NCBI GenBank assembly: GCA_965603365.1
Contig: CBFDCR010000034.1
Span: 1-56,232 of the forward strand
Reading direction: 5' to 3'
Length of the DNA: 56,232 nucleotides
Source of the DNA: JAHELQ01 sp965603365
GTDB taxonomy: Bacteria > Acidobacteriota > Aminicenantia > UBA2199
Below the pieces are notes generated by a model. It searched no databases, had not been told where the DNA came from, and saw only the letters and a list, made by a program, of their open reading frames with translations. The first letter of the stretch is position 1; each line of letters starts with the position of its first letter. The position numbers and the translations under genes are program-made. Below, in pieces: positions 8,597 through 17,483 of the stretch.

Positions 8597-9439
8597 GTGA
8601 AGATGAAGACCGTTATCCATTCGCTTCTCCTGCTGGGGCTCCTGCTGCACCAGGGTTTTGCCCACCCGGACGATCAATCGCTGTGCCGGGCCGTTGAAGC
8701 GGGCTCCCTTTTCAGGGTGGAATCTTACCTGAAACGAACGCCCCAATTGATCGAGGTGCGGAATGATTTTGGCTGGAGCCTGCTTCACCTGGCGGCTGTT
8801 AGGGGCCACGTTCAGATTGCCGCCTTGCTGATCGACAGGGGGATAGATGTCAATGTCGAAGGGTTGCGGGGGACGACGCCGCTGCATTTTGCGGTGGTGG
8901 GCCCTTCATTGGAAATGGTCAGGCTGTTGATCGAGCATGGGGCGGATGTCAATGCCCGGGACAGGCGGGGCATCTCTCCCCTCTATGCTGCCGCCGGCGG
9001 CAGCTCCGAAGGGGTAGTGGAACTCTTGCTGTCGAAGGGGGCAGAGGTGAATATCCGCACCGTTCACGGCGCCACCCCGCTTCATGCGGTGGTGTCGGCC
9101 GAAATTGCCGGGCGCCTGCTGGCTGCCGGTGCCCGGGTCAATGCCGTGAACGATCATGGCTTTTCACCACTCCACAGCGCCGCCCGCTATGGGCATCGGC
9201 CGGTGGCGGAACTGCTGCTGCACCATGGGGCGGTACTGGATGCCCGCACCATATACGGCTGGACGCCGCTGCTGGAGGCGGCGTACGGCGGCCATCGGCC
9301 AGTGGTGGAATTCTTGATTGCCCGGGGTGCAGACGTGAATGCCCGCACCCGGGGCGGCAGCACCCCCCTAAAAGTGGCCCGCTTAACAGGCCAAAACGAC
9401 ATCGCCCGTCTCCTGCGCCGACACGACGCCCAAGAGTAG
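8597..9439 (+). CDS. exported ankyrin-repeat protein
   Basis: 280 residues. A signal peptide (about 1-22) is followed by roughly seven ankyrin repeats of 33 residues from residue 28 to the end, with typical G-x-TPLHxAA...G...V..LL..GADVN signatures. Such proteins act by binding other proteins; the partner is unknown. The start may be GTG 8597 or ATG 8603, which differ by two residues. It follows the TonB-domain gene by 11 nt and is probably the last gene of the sigma-factor operon. The ankyrin part is GC-rich and clean of frameshifts. Confidence 0.85.
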   Translation: MKMKTVIHSLLLLGLLLHQGFAHPDDQSLCRAVEAGSLFRVESYLKRTPQLIEVRNDFGWSLLHLAAVRGHVQIAALLIDRGIDVNVEGLRGTTPLHFAVVGPSLEMVRLLIEHGADVNARDRRGISPLYAAAGGSSEGVVELLLSKGAEVNIRTVHGATPLHAVVSAEIAGRLLAAGARVNAVNDHGFSPLHSAARYGHRPVAELLLHHGAVLDARTIYGWTPLLEAAYGGHRPVVEFLIARGADVNARTRGGSTPLKVARLTGQNDIARLLRRHDAQE

Positions 9440-9512
9440 GCATATTGTATTGTTTAGACTCCGGTATTTTTAAAAGCCAATTCTTGAATAATTGGCCTGG
9501 TGTCATCAACCA

Positions 9513-9947
9513 TCATTTGTCGATATTCTCCTTTTGAGTGTCCTTGAGCTTCTTGCGTTGTTTGAAGGCATCGATGAGGGGTTTAAAAATGATCCTCAGT
9601 TTATCCATTTCAGCTAGCATGGAGCGTTTGATCTCCGAAATTTCCATGAGTCCAATCATCTCCCTGACCTCCTCGTCTTTCAGGATATGATTGAGGACTG
9701 CGATGTTCTCGGGAGTCGAAGTACCTTTCCCGCCTTCGAGGAAGGGGCTGCCGATGCCGTTCATTAACCAATTGGCGTCCACATTGTACAATTGCACAAA
9801 TTTCTGGATCAGCTGGGCATCGGGAATTCTGTCACCGGTCTCATACCGGGAGAGCGTCTGCTCGGTGATGGATAGGGCCGAGGCGACTTCTACCTGGGTG
9901 AGGCGGAAATGCTTGCGAACCGTTTTCATTCTATTTCCGATTGTCAT
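9513..9947 (-). CDS. XRE-family transcriptional regulator
   Basis: 144 residues. An N-terminal Cro/CI-type helix-turn-helix spans about residues 7-62 (core TQVEVASALSITEQTLSRYE). A linker and a C-terminal alpha-helical, charged part (about 85-140) probably dimerise or bind a partner; there is no LexA-type peptidase domain. It is convergent with the ankyrin gene and divergent from the gene at 10213, the usual position for a regulator of itself and of its neighbour. Palindromic DNA in the shared 265-nt gap could be its operator. Confidence 0.85.
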   Translation of the reverse strand: MTIGNRMKTVRKHFRLTQVEVASALSITEQTLSRYETGDRIPDAQLIQKFVQLYNVDANWLMNGIGSPFLEGGKGTSTPENIAVLNHILKDEEVREMIGLMEISEIKRSMLAEMDKLRIIFKPLIDAFKQRKKLKDTQKENIDK

Positions 9948-9961
9948 CTTTCATTGAGCAT

Positions 9962-9990
9962 AATATACCCAATATTTCAAAAAAGTGCAA
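9962..9990 (-). promoter_or_regulatory. promoter of the XRE regulator gene
   Basis: On the minus strand TTGCAC (9990-9985), a 17-nt spacer and TATATT (9967-9962) precede the ATG at 9947, leaving a leader of only about 8 nt. Confidence 0.45.
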
Positions 9991-10024
9991 TAGCAATCCC
10001 CAAAAAATCACATCGCCTTTGCCG

Positions 10025-10048
10025 AAAAGTCCCGAAGTCGCGACTTTT
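10025..10048. promoter_or_regulatory. palindromic candidate operator
   Basis: A perfect 12-bp palindrome AAGTCGCGACTT (10035-10046) overlaps a wider inverted pair AAAAGTC (10025-10031) and GACTTTT (10042-10048). It lies between the regulator promoter and the promoter at 10154, so it could bind the XRE protein. This is positional inference. Confidence 0.35.
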
Positions 10049-10153
10049 GTACCCCCCTATCGATCTTTCAGGTTGAATCATAACCCGTCAAACTTCCTGA
10101 ATTGAAAAAAAACGGGACAGGCGCAGAAGAGAAGGGGAAAATGGGGGGATATC

Positions 10154-10183
10154 TTGACAGGAGGGGTGGCGTGTGGGTAAAAT
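10154..10183 (+). promoter_or_regulatory. sigma70-type promoter
   Basis: Perfect TTGACA at 10154-10159, 18-nt spacer, TAAAAT at 10178-10183. The expected start of transcription near 10190 argues that translation of the next gene starts at 10213 or 10225 rather than at GTG 10198. Confidence 0.6.
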
Positions 10184-10212
10184 ATTGCTTTTAAAGAGTG
10201 AAGAAGGTGAAT

Positions 10213-11166
10213 GTGAAAAAATTGATGATGAGAAGAAGAAAGAGGTGCCGGTATGGCGCGGCTTTGACAGTATTATTGGGACTCCTCGCTATAGCCAATT
10301 GGTTTTGTAGTACGAATGGCGATGTGGGTGTTGATCCCGGCTGGCGGGATGAACTGCGGCGGTTTCGGCAGGAAAAGGACCGGGAGTTTAAGACCTCTCC
10401 CACCTCCCCCATGGCCGGGGTGAGGCGGCTGACTGTTGCGGCGGGCAGCAGGGTGTTCCTGAAGGAGATCGACGGTGATGTCACCCTGTCGAACACCCGG
10501 GAGCCGGAGGTAAAGTTCTCCCTGATAGGAGAGGAAGGGAAGTGGCGCTGGGAAAGCCCGGGCCCGGGGATTACCTGTAAGGCTGGGGGTAAGACCGTGC
10601 CCGACGGTTCTGCCCTGCCCGGTGGGGCGGAATTCCGGCTGGAGCGACTGACTCTGACTGCCTATCCGGGCAAAGAAAAATTGACATTGATTGTCTTTAA
10701 CCCGCAGCGGCCAAACATCGAACAGTTTTCAAAACTCCTGTATTTCCCCCCCGATCCGGAATTTGTTATCGGCGCCTCGTTTGAAAAGCTTTCCCAATTG
10801 ACCCCGGTCACCATGCTGACCAGCCAGAACCTGGAAAAGACCTTTTATCGATATGGCAGGATAAAGTTCAGGCTGGAAGGCCAGGATTTGCAGTTAACGG
10901 CCTTCACTTTCAGTCCGAAACCGGGAACCGATGTGGGCAGCCTGTTTATCCCCTTCAGCGACCGCACCAACGGCAAGGAAACTTACGGCGCCGGCCGGTT
11001 CCTGGAGATACCGGTACCGAAGGCAAAGCCCTTTCAACTGGACTTTAATTACTGCTATAACCCCCTGTGCAATTATTCACCGGCCTACAACTGCCCTATC
11101 CCGCCGGTGGAAAACAACCTGCCGGTATCCATCCGGGCCGGGGAGAAGACCTATCCCCACCATTGA
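10213..11166 (+). CDS. unknown exported or membrane-anchored protein
   Basis: About 317 residues. A very basic N-terminus is followed by one hydrophobic segment (about residues 14-32, ending near a Cys), then a soluble part without recognisable domain. The C-terminus has a run of four cysteines spread over CYNPLCNYSPAYNCP. The amino half has PGP/GPG-rich loops; the carboxy third contains a DUF1684-like pattern (FIPFSDRTNGKETYGAGRFLE, then FNYCYNPLCNYS), so the protein is probably a DUF1684-family member. That family is widespread and of uncertain function. GTG 10213 has AAGGTG upstream; GTG 10198 and ATG 10225 are alternatives. It converges with the sulfatase gene 4 nt away. Confidence 0.65.
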   Translation: MKKLMMRRRKRCRYGAALTVLLGLLAIANWFCSTNGDVGVDPGWRDELRRFRQEKDREFKTSPTSPMAGVRRLTVAAGSRVFLKEIDGDVTLSNTREPEVKFSLIGEEGKWRWESPGPGITCKAGGKTVPDGSALPGGAEFRLERLTLTAYPGKEKLTLIVFNPQRPNIEQFSKLLYFPPDPEFVIGASFEKLSQLTPVTMLTSQNLEKTFYRYGRIKFRLEGQDLQLTAFTFSPKPGTDVGSLFIPFSDRTNGKETYGAGRFLEIPVPKAKPFQLDFNYCYNPLCNYSPAYNCPIPPVENNLPVSIRAGEKTYPHH

Positions 11167-11170
11167 CGGA

Positions 11171-12988
11171 CTATAAATATCCTAAGGATTTAAAGGCCTC
11201 CTGCAGCTTTTGGTCCATGATGACGTTTTTACCGCGGTTTTTGAGGTGATCATTGGCCCGTTGGACGATTTGATCAAAGAGATCCCCGAAAGACTTGATT
11301 CGTTTCAACTGCCGGAGGTAGAGGCTGATTGTCTCTGCCGGGTCGTTGACCAGATCGTAGAATTCATATTTTTGATAGGCTGGCGGCGGGGGATTGAAGA
11401 AGGTAAAGGTTTTCTCGGTGAAAGGTAAGTTATAGATTATTTTTTCGTGCTTCTCGATCACGGAAATTTTGAAGGGCATGGCCGGTAAATAGTAACCGCT
11501 GGTGAGGCTGGAGAGCAGTGCCCTCCGGGGTGTCTCTCCCTTGATTAATGGGATCAAATCCAGGCCGTCGATTCTGGCGGCGTCAAAATCGACGTCGTAA
11601 TAGTTCAGGATGGTGGGCATGATATCGATCAGTCCCACTGCCTGCCTTACCCTACCTCCCTTAAACTTTTCCCGGGGGAACTTGATGATGAGGGGCACCC
11701 GGATCAATTCATTGTACAGGGAGTGGCCGTGTTCCCAGCCCTGGTGGTCATAAAACTCTTCGCCGTGGTCGGAGAAGAGAATGATCATGGATTGGTGAAA
11801 GATGTTTTGCTTCTTTAGAAAATCGATGAACTGGCCGAACCCCTCGTCAAAGGCAGCGATTTCGGCATCGTAGAGGTCGATATAGGCCTTCTTCATCGCC
11901 GGACCCAGGTTCTCGTACTTGTTCCGGTGGGCCGATTGGATGATGGGGGCGGCCAGGCTCATGTATTGGGGTTTTTTATTGAAACGGTACAGGTACTTTG
12001 GCAGGGGATTGTAGGGGCCGTGGGTCTGGTAGGTATGCAAAAAATAAAACGTTCGTGGGCTGTCGTTTTGGCCGATATCCCGGCAGGCGGTGTCAACCAG
12101 TTTTCTGGTGGCCAGGGGGGATATTTGATCTGCGCCGCTGCTGTGGTAGCGGTCAAAGCCCCGGAAAAAGCCGAACCGGGAAGAGACATAGATGCCGCCG
12201 TTGAAGCTGCGGGTTATAAATTTCCCGGACAGCTCTTCCACCAAAAAGGGGACGCGCTCCGAAATCATGGTTCCCCTTTTGGCACCGTGGTGAAATTCGT
12301 ATTGGCCGGAAAAAAGCGACATATGGGAGGGCAGTGTCCAGGGGGCCTGGGCATAGGCATGCTCGAAGACCACCGCCTCCCGGGCAAATTCGTCGATCCG
12401 GCGGGCGGTCTGCCGGGGATAGCCGTAGGTGGGCAGGTGGTCGGCCCTTAAGGTGTCGGCGCAAATCAGGAAGACATATTCTCTTTTTTTTGCCGGTTTG
12501 GCTGCATAAAAGACGGGGTCGCCTAAGATCACGGCGCCTCGACCCTTGAGGAAGATGTGGATCCGGTCACCGGCGGATAGTTTTACTTTCTTTTTGAAAG
12601 GGAATATTTTCTCTTTTTGAAAGGACTCATTCGCCAGCAGCGTTCGGTTCCGGTAGATATTGATTTTGACTTCGCCCTCCGGCTGAATTACCGTATCAAA
12701 GGAAAAAATATACGTCCCCTTCAACCGGGGTTCTAAACGGACGATTTCTTTGTCTCCCTTCAAGATGAATCCATTCCCTTTAAAGGTGGTGTTTCCTTGC
12801 TCGAAATAGTGGGCTCCCTTCAGCCGGTAGTGGTTGATTTGATAAGGTTTCCATAAATGCTCATGATCGGAAGTATCGGCCGGGATGGTCACTCTCTTAA
12901 AATCGATGGGGCCGGGACGCGAAGAGAAATAGAGAATCCCGGCGATGATAACGGAAAGCAGCAGCCAGGGAACGATTTTCTTCGCCAT
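11171..12988 (-). CDS. membrane-anchored sulfatase/alkaline-phosphatase-superfamily hydrolase
   Basis: 605 residues. One N-terminal membrane segment (about 5-22) and an extra beta-rich region (30-165) precede the sulfatase fold. The metal site begins at Asp178 in CADTLRADH. The position taken by the formylglycine Cys/Ser in true sulfatases holds Thr218 in TLPSH, and no CxPxR motif is present. The family's second metal site is seen in SDHGEEF and the nearby EHGHSLY. A Thr nucleophile is known in the phosphoglycerol- and phosphoethanolamine-transferases of this superfamily, so a phosphate- or sulfate-ester hydrolase or transferase working outside the cytoplasm is the safest reading. It follows the epimerase gene by 9 nt. 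Confidence 0.8.
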   Translation of the reverse strand: MAKKIVPWLLLSVIIAGILYFSSRPGPIDFKRVTIPADTSDHEHLWKPYQINHYRLKGAHYFEQGNTTFKGNGFILKGDKEIVRLEPRLKGTYIFSFDTVIQPEGEVKINIYRNRTLLANESFQKEKIFPFKKKVKLSAGDRIHIFLKGRGAVILGDPVFYAAKPAKKREYVFLICADTLRADHLPTYGYPRQTARRIDEFAREAVVFEHAYAQAPWTLPSHMSLFSGQYEFHHGAKRGTMISERVPFLVEELSGKFITRSFNGGIYVSSRFGFFRGFDRYHSSGADQISPLATRKLVDTACRDIGQNDSPRTFYFLHTYQTHGPYNPLPKYLYRFNKKPQYMSLAAPIIQSAHRNKYENLGPAMKKAYIDLYDAEIAAFDEGFGQFIDFLKKQNIFHQSMIILFSDHGEEFYDHQGWEHGHSLYNELIRVPLIIKFPREKFKGGRVRQAVGLIDIMPTILNYYDVDFDAARIDGLDLIPLIKGETPRRALLSSLTSGYYLPAMPFKISVIEKHEKIIYNLPFTEKTFTFFNPPPPAYQKYEFYDLVNDPAETISLYLRQLKRIKSFGDLFDQIVQRANDHLKNRGKNVIMDQKLQEAFKSLGYL

Positions 12989-12997
12989 TTTTTGGTT

Positions 12998-13990
12998 TTA
13001 GAGCCAGCCCTCTTCTCGATACCAGGTAACAGCCTGTTTTATACCTTCCCCGAAGGGGGTCCGGAAAGCCGCCTTTAAGTCGGTTTTAATTTTATCGGAA
13101 TCCAGGGGTTTGCCCCGCAAAAAAAAGGCCAGTTTGGCAGGATTGAGGGAGGCTTCACGGCCAAACAGGGTAAACAATTTTCCCAGACAAAAGGCGGGGG
13201 GATACACCAGGAACATCGGCACTTTCAGGGGGAAGATCTTTTTGCCCAATACGGCGGCGATGGTGTTGACCATCTCCTCCACGGTAGCCACTTCGCTGCC
13301 GGCGTTGTAGATTTCCCCCCTTTTGCCCTTCTCCGCCGTCAGCAGGGCGGTGCGCACCAGGTCGCCTATGTATATGGGGGAATGTTTGATCCGGCCGGAG
13401 CCGGCAATGAAGAAGAGGCCGGAGTGGATCTGTTTGATGAGCTTAAAGGTGCGGCGGTCTCCCTCACCGTAGACCCAACCGGGCCGGATGACGGAGATAT
13501 CAAGCCGGTCGGCATAGCGGCGGGCGGCCTCTTCACCCGCCAGTTTACTGCGTTCGTAGACGTCGACGGGAAAACAGGGGTCGGCCTCTTTCAGGGGAAT
13601 CCGGCCCGAGGTCTTGCCGTATACCCCGGCAGAGCTGAAGTGTACTACTTTTTTTATACCCGACCGGGCGGCCGCCTGCATCACGGTATCCGTCCCCTCC
13701 CGGTTGATGCGAAAGAAGGCGGCCTCCGAAATGACCCGGCTGCCCAACGCACTGGCCAGGTGAAACAGGATATCGGCACCCTTGAGGAATTTATCCACCC
13801 CTTTGCCATCGTTGATGGAACCGTGAAATGTTTCGATTCTTTCATGGTCTCTTATATCTTCGGCTAAGGGGCTGCGATGAACCAGCACCCGGACTTTGAA
13901 TTCCCGGCTTACGAGATAACGCACCAGGTGACTGCCCACAAATCCGGCTGCCCCGGTCACGCCAACCAATTCTTTACCTGTTAATTTCAT
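12998..13990 (-). CDS. NAD-dependent epimerase/dehydratase (extended SDR)
   Basis: 330 residues with an N-terminal Rossmann motif TGAAGFVG (about 12-19) and the catalytic Tyr145-x3-Lys149. This is the extended short-chain dehydrogenase plan of nucleotide-sugar epimerases and related reductases. It is the first gene of a two-gene minus-strand unit with the sulfatase-fold gene, suggesting a shared role in envelope glycan or lipid modification. The exact substrate cannot be told. Confidence 0.85.
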   Translation of the reverse strand: MKLTGKELVGVTGAAGFVGSHLVRYLVSREFKVRVLVHRSPLAEDIRDHERIETFHGSINDGKGVDKFLKGADILFHLASALGSRVISEAAFFRINREGTDTVMQAAARSGIKKVVHFSSAGVYGKTSGRIPLKEADPCFPVDVYERSKLAGEEAARRYADRLDISVIRPGWVYGEGDRRTFKLIKQIHSGLFFIAGSGRIKHSPIYIGDLVRTALLTAEKGKRGEIYNAGSEVATVEEMVNTIAAVLGKKIFPLKVPMFLVYPPAFCLGKLFTLFGREASLNPAKLAFFLRGKPLDSDKIKTDLKAAFRTPFGEGIKQAVTWYREEGWL

Positions 13991-14171
13991 TTAAAAATCC
14001 TGGCTGATTTAAATATGAATTGAAAAAGATTATAGTCCATTTCCCCCTTTTTGTAAAATCTAAAACGTCAGGGCTCGATTAATCAAACCCCTACAGCACT
14101 TTACTAATGGGGGGGAATTGTGATAGAATTTTGTTTGTAAATTCGTAAAGATAGAGTGAAAGGAGGTTATT

Positions 14172-14672
14172 ATGGCTGAAAATAAGACACTGGATATAAT
14201 TAAAGGGGCGATTTTGTTGGAGCATCGGGGCAAGGCTTTGTATGAATCGGTGGCCCGGCAGAGCCGGGTGGAGGCGGTGAAAGATTTGTTTGAGATGCTG
14301 GTCAAAGAAGAGGCGTCTCACATCGATATTTTAAATAAACAGTTTGGCCGGGTGGCCAATGGCGAGCCCTTTGATGTGCAGGATCTGGAACAATCCCACC
14401 CGGAGGTGAAAGATAACGTCATGTCCGATGCTGTGACCAGGGCCATCTCCGGTGCCGGCTATGAGGCGGCGGTGATTGCCGCCGGCCTGGACTTTGAAAA
14501 AAAGGCAGTCGAATATTATTCCCAACAGGCGAATGCGGCCGGTTCCGATGAGGAGAAGCAGTTGTACCGCTGGCTGGCGGACTGGGAGATGGGTCACATG
14601 CAGATGTTTGCCCAACTGGATAAAAAATTGAGGGAACAGGTGTGGTACGATAACAGTTTTTGGCCATTCTAA
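14172..14672 (+). CDS. ferritin-like (rubrerythrin-type diiron) protein
   Basis: 166 residues, almost entirely helical, with Glu/His pairs spaced as in a ferritin-like four-helix bundle: ILLEHRGKALYE early, EEASHIDIL near residues 44-52, DFEKKAVEYY in the middle and WEMGHMQMF near residue 140. It lacks the C-terminal rubredoxin CxxC domain, so it is a rubrerythrin-like diiron protein likely to take part in peroxide or oxygen defence in an anaerobe. AAAGGAGG lies 6 nt before the ATG. It stands divergent from the epimerase gene. Confidence 0.85.
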   Translation: MAENKTLDIIKGAILLEHRGKALYESVARQSRVEAVKDLFEMLVKEEASHIDILNKQFGRVANGEPFDVQDLEQSHPEVKDNVMSDAVTRAISGAGYEAAVIAAGLDFEKKAVEYYSQQANAAGSDEEKQLYRWLADWEMGHMQMFAQLDKKLREQVWYDNSFWPF

Positions 14673-14712
14673 ACAAAAAAGAATGGAATATCGGGCGTTT
14701 TAAGGAGATAGC

Positions 14713-17277
14713 ATGAAATTCAAGGTTTTTTTAATACCGGTGGGCATCCTGCTTTTGGTACTCACTGCGCTACTGCCGGTCTACGGCAGTGAGGCAGCGA
14801 AGCAGGCACTGGATAGCTGGCACATATTGGGGCCACTGCCGATCTCGGATACCGAGGTGAAGCTGTTGGCAGATGAGGCCGGATTATTAAAATTTAAACA
14901 CATTTCCCTCTCGGGACTGCGGCCGGCGGCCGGAGAGGCGGTGACCTGGATGGGGACGCAAACGTTTCGCTGGCGGATTTTGACTGACTTAAAACTGGCT
15001 GCCCCTCCCTCCCACCGGATCGTCTATTTTGCCACTTTCCTGGAAACAGGGCGCTGGCTGCAGACCAGATTCTGCCTGGAGGACATGGAGGCGCCCTTTA
15101 TCGTCTATCTGGACGGCAAAGCCCAGAAAACCGCCCAGGAAAGAGGGGAAAACGAAGGCGGCGGCCGCGGTTGGTGCTGCGATCTGGACCTGGCCAATGG
15201 CAAACATACGCTGGTGATCAAGGCCCTGCTCAAAAAGGGTAAGGGATTGCAGCTAAAACCCTTCCTGCAAAATAAAGAGACCTTTGCCGATGATAAGATT
15301 GAGGTGTCACTGGACCCCTCCCATCGATTGGAGGAGAGACACATTTTAAACCTGAAGCGGGTCACGGATATTGCCCTTTCCCCGGACGGTCTTAAGGCGG
15401 CGGTCTCTTTGAGGCAGACCAGGGCCGACAGCGGGAAGGATTCCGGTTGGCTGGAAATCCTGGATACGGGCAGTGGCGGCGTGATGTTTTCTTCTGAGAA
15501 TTTATCCCGGATGGGGGGCTTTCGCTGGCTGAGTGATTCGAATCGGTTCTCCTATACCCGCAGCGACAAGGGTAAAACCACGGTTTTTCTTTTCAATTTA
15601 AAGACCCGGCAGCAGCGCTGTCTCGTCAAGGGTATCGAAAATTTCGATTCCTATTGGTGGGCTGCGGACGATTCATTTTTGATCTACTCTGTGTACAGCC
15701 GGCAGAAAAACAAAGAGGGCTACCGGCATTTCAAAGGGATTCCCGATCGCACCGATTGGTCGGGGTATAAATATTCCCTCTATATCTTCTATCCCGCCGG
15801 AGGTGTCAGCCACCGGATTTCGGGAGAAGAGGACAATTTCCGTTCCGTCGAGATCGCTCCCGACAGCCGGCGGATTTTATTGATCAAATCTCTGGAGGAT
15901 TACAAAAACCGTCCTTACGACAAAAAAGTGATTCACCTCTTGAGTCTCGAAAACTTTTCCTCAAGACCCCTGCTGGCGGGGAACTGGATCGATGAAGTCC
16001 AGTGGTCGCCGGAGGGGAAACGTTTACTGGTGGTGGGCGGACCGTCGGCCTTCGACGGTATCGGCAGCCTATTGGCCGATGACGTCATCCCCAACGATTT
16101 TGACAAGCAGGCCTTCCTGTTTGATTTAAATACCGAAAAGGTCGAATCCATCACCAGAGGGTTCGATCCCTCAATCGAATCGGCCTTTTGGAGTCGGCAG
16201 GACAACAATATCTATTTTCGGGCCACCGATCGCTCCTTTGTCCGGCTGTATCGTTATTCGACCCGGAAAAAGAGTTTTTTACCGCTGGCCGCCGGGGTGG
16301 ACTATGTCTCCCGGATCGATTTTGGCCGGCTCAAAAACACAGCGGTATTCTGGGGTTGTGGGGCAACCGATCCCTACAAGTTGTACCGATTGGATCTCTA
16401 CTCCGGCCAGGCTGCCTTGCTGAAGGATTTCAACGAAGAGGAGTTTCGCCGCGTCCGGTTGGGCCGGTTAAAAGATTGGAATTTTAAGACAGAAGAGGGT
16501 AAAACGATCATGGGCCGGCTCTATTTCCCTCCCGATTTTGACCCCTCCAAAAAATATCCCTGTATCGTCTATTATTACGGCGGCACATCGCCGGTGGCCC
16601 GGGATTTCGGCGGCCGCTATCCCAAAAACTGGTACGCCGCCAACGGCTACATCGTCTATGTGCTCCAGCCCAGCGGGGCCGTGGGCTTCGGCCAGGAAAA
16701 TTCCGCCCTGCATGTCAACGATTGGGGCAAAATCACCTCCGGGGAGATCATCGGCGGTGTCAAAGAACTGGTTAAAGCCCATCCCTACATCGATCCCCAC
16801 CGGACCGGCGCCATGGGTGCCTCCTACGGCGGCTTCCTGACCCAGTACCTGGCCGCCCAGACCGACATCTTCGCCGCCTTTATCTCCCATGCCGGTATTA
16901 CCGCCCTCTCCAGTTACTGGGGGGTGGGGGATTGGGGGTATACCTACAGCGGTATTGCCACGGCCGACAGTTTTCCCTGGAACCGGCAGGATATCTACGT
17001 GGCCCGCAGTCCGCTGTTCTTGGCTGACAAAATCAGCCGCCCATTGCTGCTGCTGCACGGCGCCGATGATAACAACGTACCGCCGGGAGAGAGTTTCCAG
17101 ATGTATACGGCCTTAAAGCTGCTGGGCAAGGAAGTGGCCCTCGTTACCTTTGCCGGTCAGAAACATTTTATCCTGGAGTACAGGAAACGGCGGCGCTGGA
17201 TGCACACCATCATCGCCTGGTTCGACCGCTGGCTCAAAGACCAGCCCCAACACTGGCACCACCTCTGCGGAGAGTAA
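14713..17277 (+). CDS. exported S9-family prolyl oligopeptidase-like peptidase
   Basis: 854 residues with a signal peptide (about 1-27). About 130 N-terminal residues hold a GLEYA-like/beta region, a beta-propeller domain follows (about 200-580) and a C-terminal alpha/beta hydrolase domain ends the protein. The catalytic triad is visible: Ser704 in GASYGGF, Asp786 in HGADDNNVP and His818 in GQKHF. This is the DPP4/acylaminoacyl-peptidase plan, in which the propeller restricts the active site to oligopeptides. It is probably periplasmic and used in peptide scavenging. It lies 40 nt after the ferritin-like gene. No truncation is seen. Confidence 0.9.
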   Translation: MKFKVFLIPVGILLLVLTALLPVYGSEAAKQALDSWHILGPLPISDTEVKLLADEAGLLKFKHISLSGLRPAAGEAVTWMGTQTFRWRILTDLKLAAPPSHRIVYFATFLETGRWLQTRFCLEDMEAPFIVYLDGKAQKTAQERGENEGGGRGWCCDLDLANGKHTLVIKALLKKGKGLQLKPFLQNKETFADDKIEVSLDPSHRLEERHILNLKRVTDIALSPDGLKAAVSLRQTRADSGKDSGWLEILDTGSGGVMFSSENLSRMGGFRWLSDSNRFSYTRSDKGKTTVFLFNLKTRQQRCLVKGIENFDSYWWAADDSFLIYSVYSRQKNKEGYRHFKGIPDRTDWSGYKYSLYIFYPAGGVSHRISGEEDNFRSVEIAPDSRRILLIKSLEDYKNRPYDKKVIHLLSLENFSSRPLLAGNWIDEVQWSPEGKRLLVVGGPSAFDGIGSLLADDVIPNDFDKQAFLFDLNTEKVESITRGFDPSIESAFWSRQDNNIYFRATDRSFVRLYRYSTRKKSFLPLAAGVDYVSRIDFGRLKNTAVFWGCGATDPYKLYRLDLYSGQAALLKDFNEEEFRRVRLGRLKDWNFKTEEGKTIMGRLYFPPDFDPSKKYPCIVYYYGGTSPVARDFGGRYPKNWYAANGYIVYVLQPSGAVGFGQENSALHVNDWGKITSGEIIGGVKELVKAHPYIDPHRTGAMGASYGGFLTQYLAAQTDIFAAFISHAGITALSSYWGVGDWGYTYSGIATADSFPWNRQDIYVARSPLFLADKISRPLLLLHGADDNNVPPGESFQMYTALKLLGKEVALVTFAGQKHFILEYRKRRRWMHTIIAWFDRWLKDQPQHWHHLCGE

Positions 17278-17314
17278 TCGACACTGCGACTGATGTTGAT
17301 GAAATTGTAGGGGG

Positions 17315-17340
17315 TGGCATTAGTGCCATATCGTATGGCA
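17315..17340. other. two mutually exclusive small hairpins
   Basis: TGGCA (17315-17319) can pair with TGCCA (17324-17328); alternatively TGCCATA (17324-17330) pairs with TATGGCA (17334-17340). Only one can form at a time. There is no T-run; it lies about 40 nt after the peptidase stop. No function can be assigned. Confidence 0.35.
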
Positions 17341-17483
17341 ATGATTTCTCCCCCCGTGACACCGATTCCGGCCTGCCTTATTCTTTTGACTGACAACAAA
17401 TAGGTCTTCAAAACCTCAAATTTGGGGCGGTGCGTGACTACTTTACTACTGTGACGGCGCAGGCAGGGACATCGCCTTTGCCG

